From Alphaproteobacteria bacterium (GTDB taxonomy: Bacteria > Myxococcota_A > UBA796 > GCA-2862545): a DNA stretch of 64,000 nt. The notes under the pieces are model-generated. The model had not been told where the DNA came from. It did not search any database and was given only the letters and a program-made list of their open reading frames with translations. Position numbers and translations under genes: made by a program. Location: positions 124,001 through 188,000 of the forward strand of contig JACKEO010000004.1 of the NCBI GenBank assembly GCA_020632955.1, in the 5' to 3' direction. Positions 63,815 through 64,000 of the stretch are shown piece after piece (position 1 is the stretch's first letter; every line of letters begins with the position of its first letter).

Positions 63815-64000
63815 GTGAGCGCCTACGTGCACAGCCCCGGAGGCGAGGGCCGGGTGGCACCGCTCGCCCACCCCGCCCACGGCCACGCCCCCGTGCCCCC
63901 GCTGCCGCTCGCGGAGGTGCGTCGCCTGCTCACGGCGGCCGCTGCCGTGCTCGTGATCGCCGAGGAGGACGGCCTGGGCGTGCGCAGGCTCCTCCCTTCG
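63815..64000 (+). CDS. Incomplete CDS at the right edge, unknown
   Basis: GTG at 63815 with GGAGG five bases upstream; 62 codons stay open to the window end. The residues visible (VSAYVHSPGGEGRV, then LPLAEVRRLLTAAAAVLVIAE) begin with a His/Pro-rich stretch followed by a hydrophobic helix or strand. It diverges from hisS. No family can be named from this fragment. Confidence 0.5.
   Translation, partial: MSAYVHSPGGEGRVAPLAHPAHGHAPVPPLPLAEVRRLLTAAAAVLVIAEEDGLGVRRLLPS

Overview
The window is very GC-rich (mostly 70-75 % G+C by eye) and densely coded on both strands. Many genes start with GTG, usually behind a GGAGG-type ribosome site, and many neighbours overlap by 4 bases (ATGA or GTGA). The organism is Gram-negative with an outer membrane: there is a beta-barrel protein, many lipoproteins and periplasmic c-type cytochromes. 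Two Hanks-type Ser/Thr kinases, thrombospondin-3 and Kelch-like repeats in a giant lipoprotein, Asp/Thr/Ser-rich linkers, and a PrkA/YeaH/SpoVR operon suggest a myxobacterium-like (Myxococcota / former Deltaproteobacteria) genome. That assignment is inference. No rRNA, intact tRNA, CRISPR array or insertion sequence was found.

Left part (0-22 kb): an incomplete lipoprotein gene and a tandem array of 122-bp repeats come first. Then come a TlpA-like thioredoxin, a fused SpmA/SpmB-type membrane protein and a DsbA-type lipoprotein. Next is a kinase cluster: a 1133-aa Ser/Thr kinase followed by two bacterial PH-domain membrane proteins, the second with a long acidic repetitive N-terminus. After these come GT-C-like membrane proteins, a beta-propeller/cytochrome c lipoprotein and dapA. 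A minus-strand pair (18094-19247) looks like the membrane domain of proton-translocating transhydrogenase without either nucleotide-binding domain. An alpha/beta-hydrolase lipoprotein and a small lipoprotein follow.

Middle (22-46 kb): an RsmB-type rRNA methyltransferase diverges from a B12-binding radical SAM protein, followed by the 1954-aa lipoprotein. The prkA-yeaH-spoVR operon follows, with a fourth small gene. Then comes a lower-GC accessory stretch (about 37.3-39.6 kb). It holds an orphan Phd/YefM antitoxin and a HigA-like antitoxin, each with its own palindromic operator, two overlapping small lipoprotein genes and a decayed nucleotidyltransferase. Two operon-like groups follow: SDR-AraC, then desaturase-MerR-glycosyltransferase-serine hydrolase behind a long palindromic operator/promoter.

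Right part (46-64 kb): a coupled pectate-lyase-like and alpha/beta-hydrolase lipoprotein pair, a second di-haem lipoprotein, another TlpA-like protein, a class-III aminotransferase, a coupled universal-stress-protein/GH3 glycosidase pair, and a FliA/WhiG-type sigma factor. The region upstream of the sigma gene is AT-rich and full of palindromes. The window ends with an isoaspartyl peptidase, an outer-membrane protein coupled to the second Ser/Thr kinase, an amidase, a GNAT acetyltransferase, a 55-aa membrane peptide, hisS and one incomplete gene.
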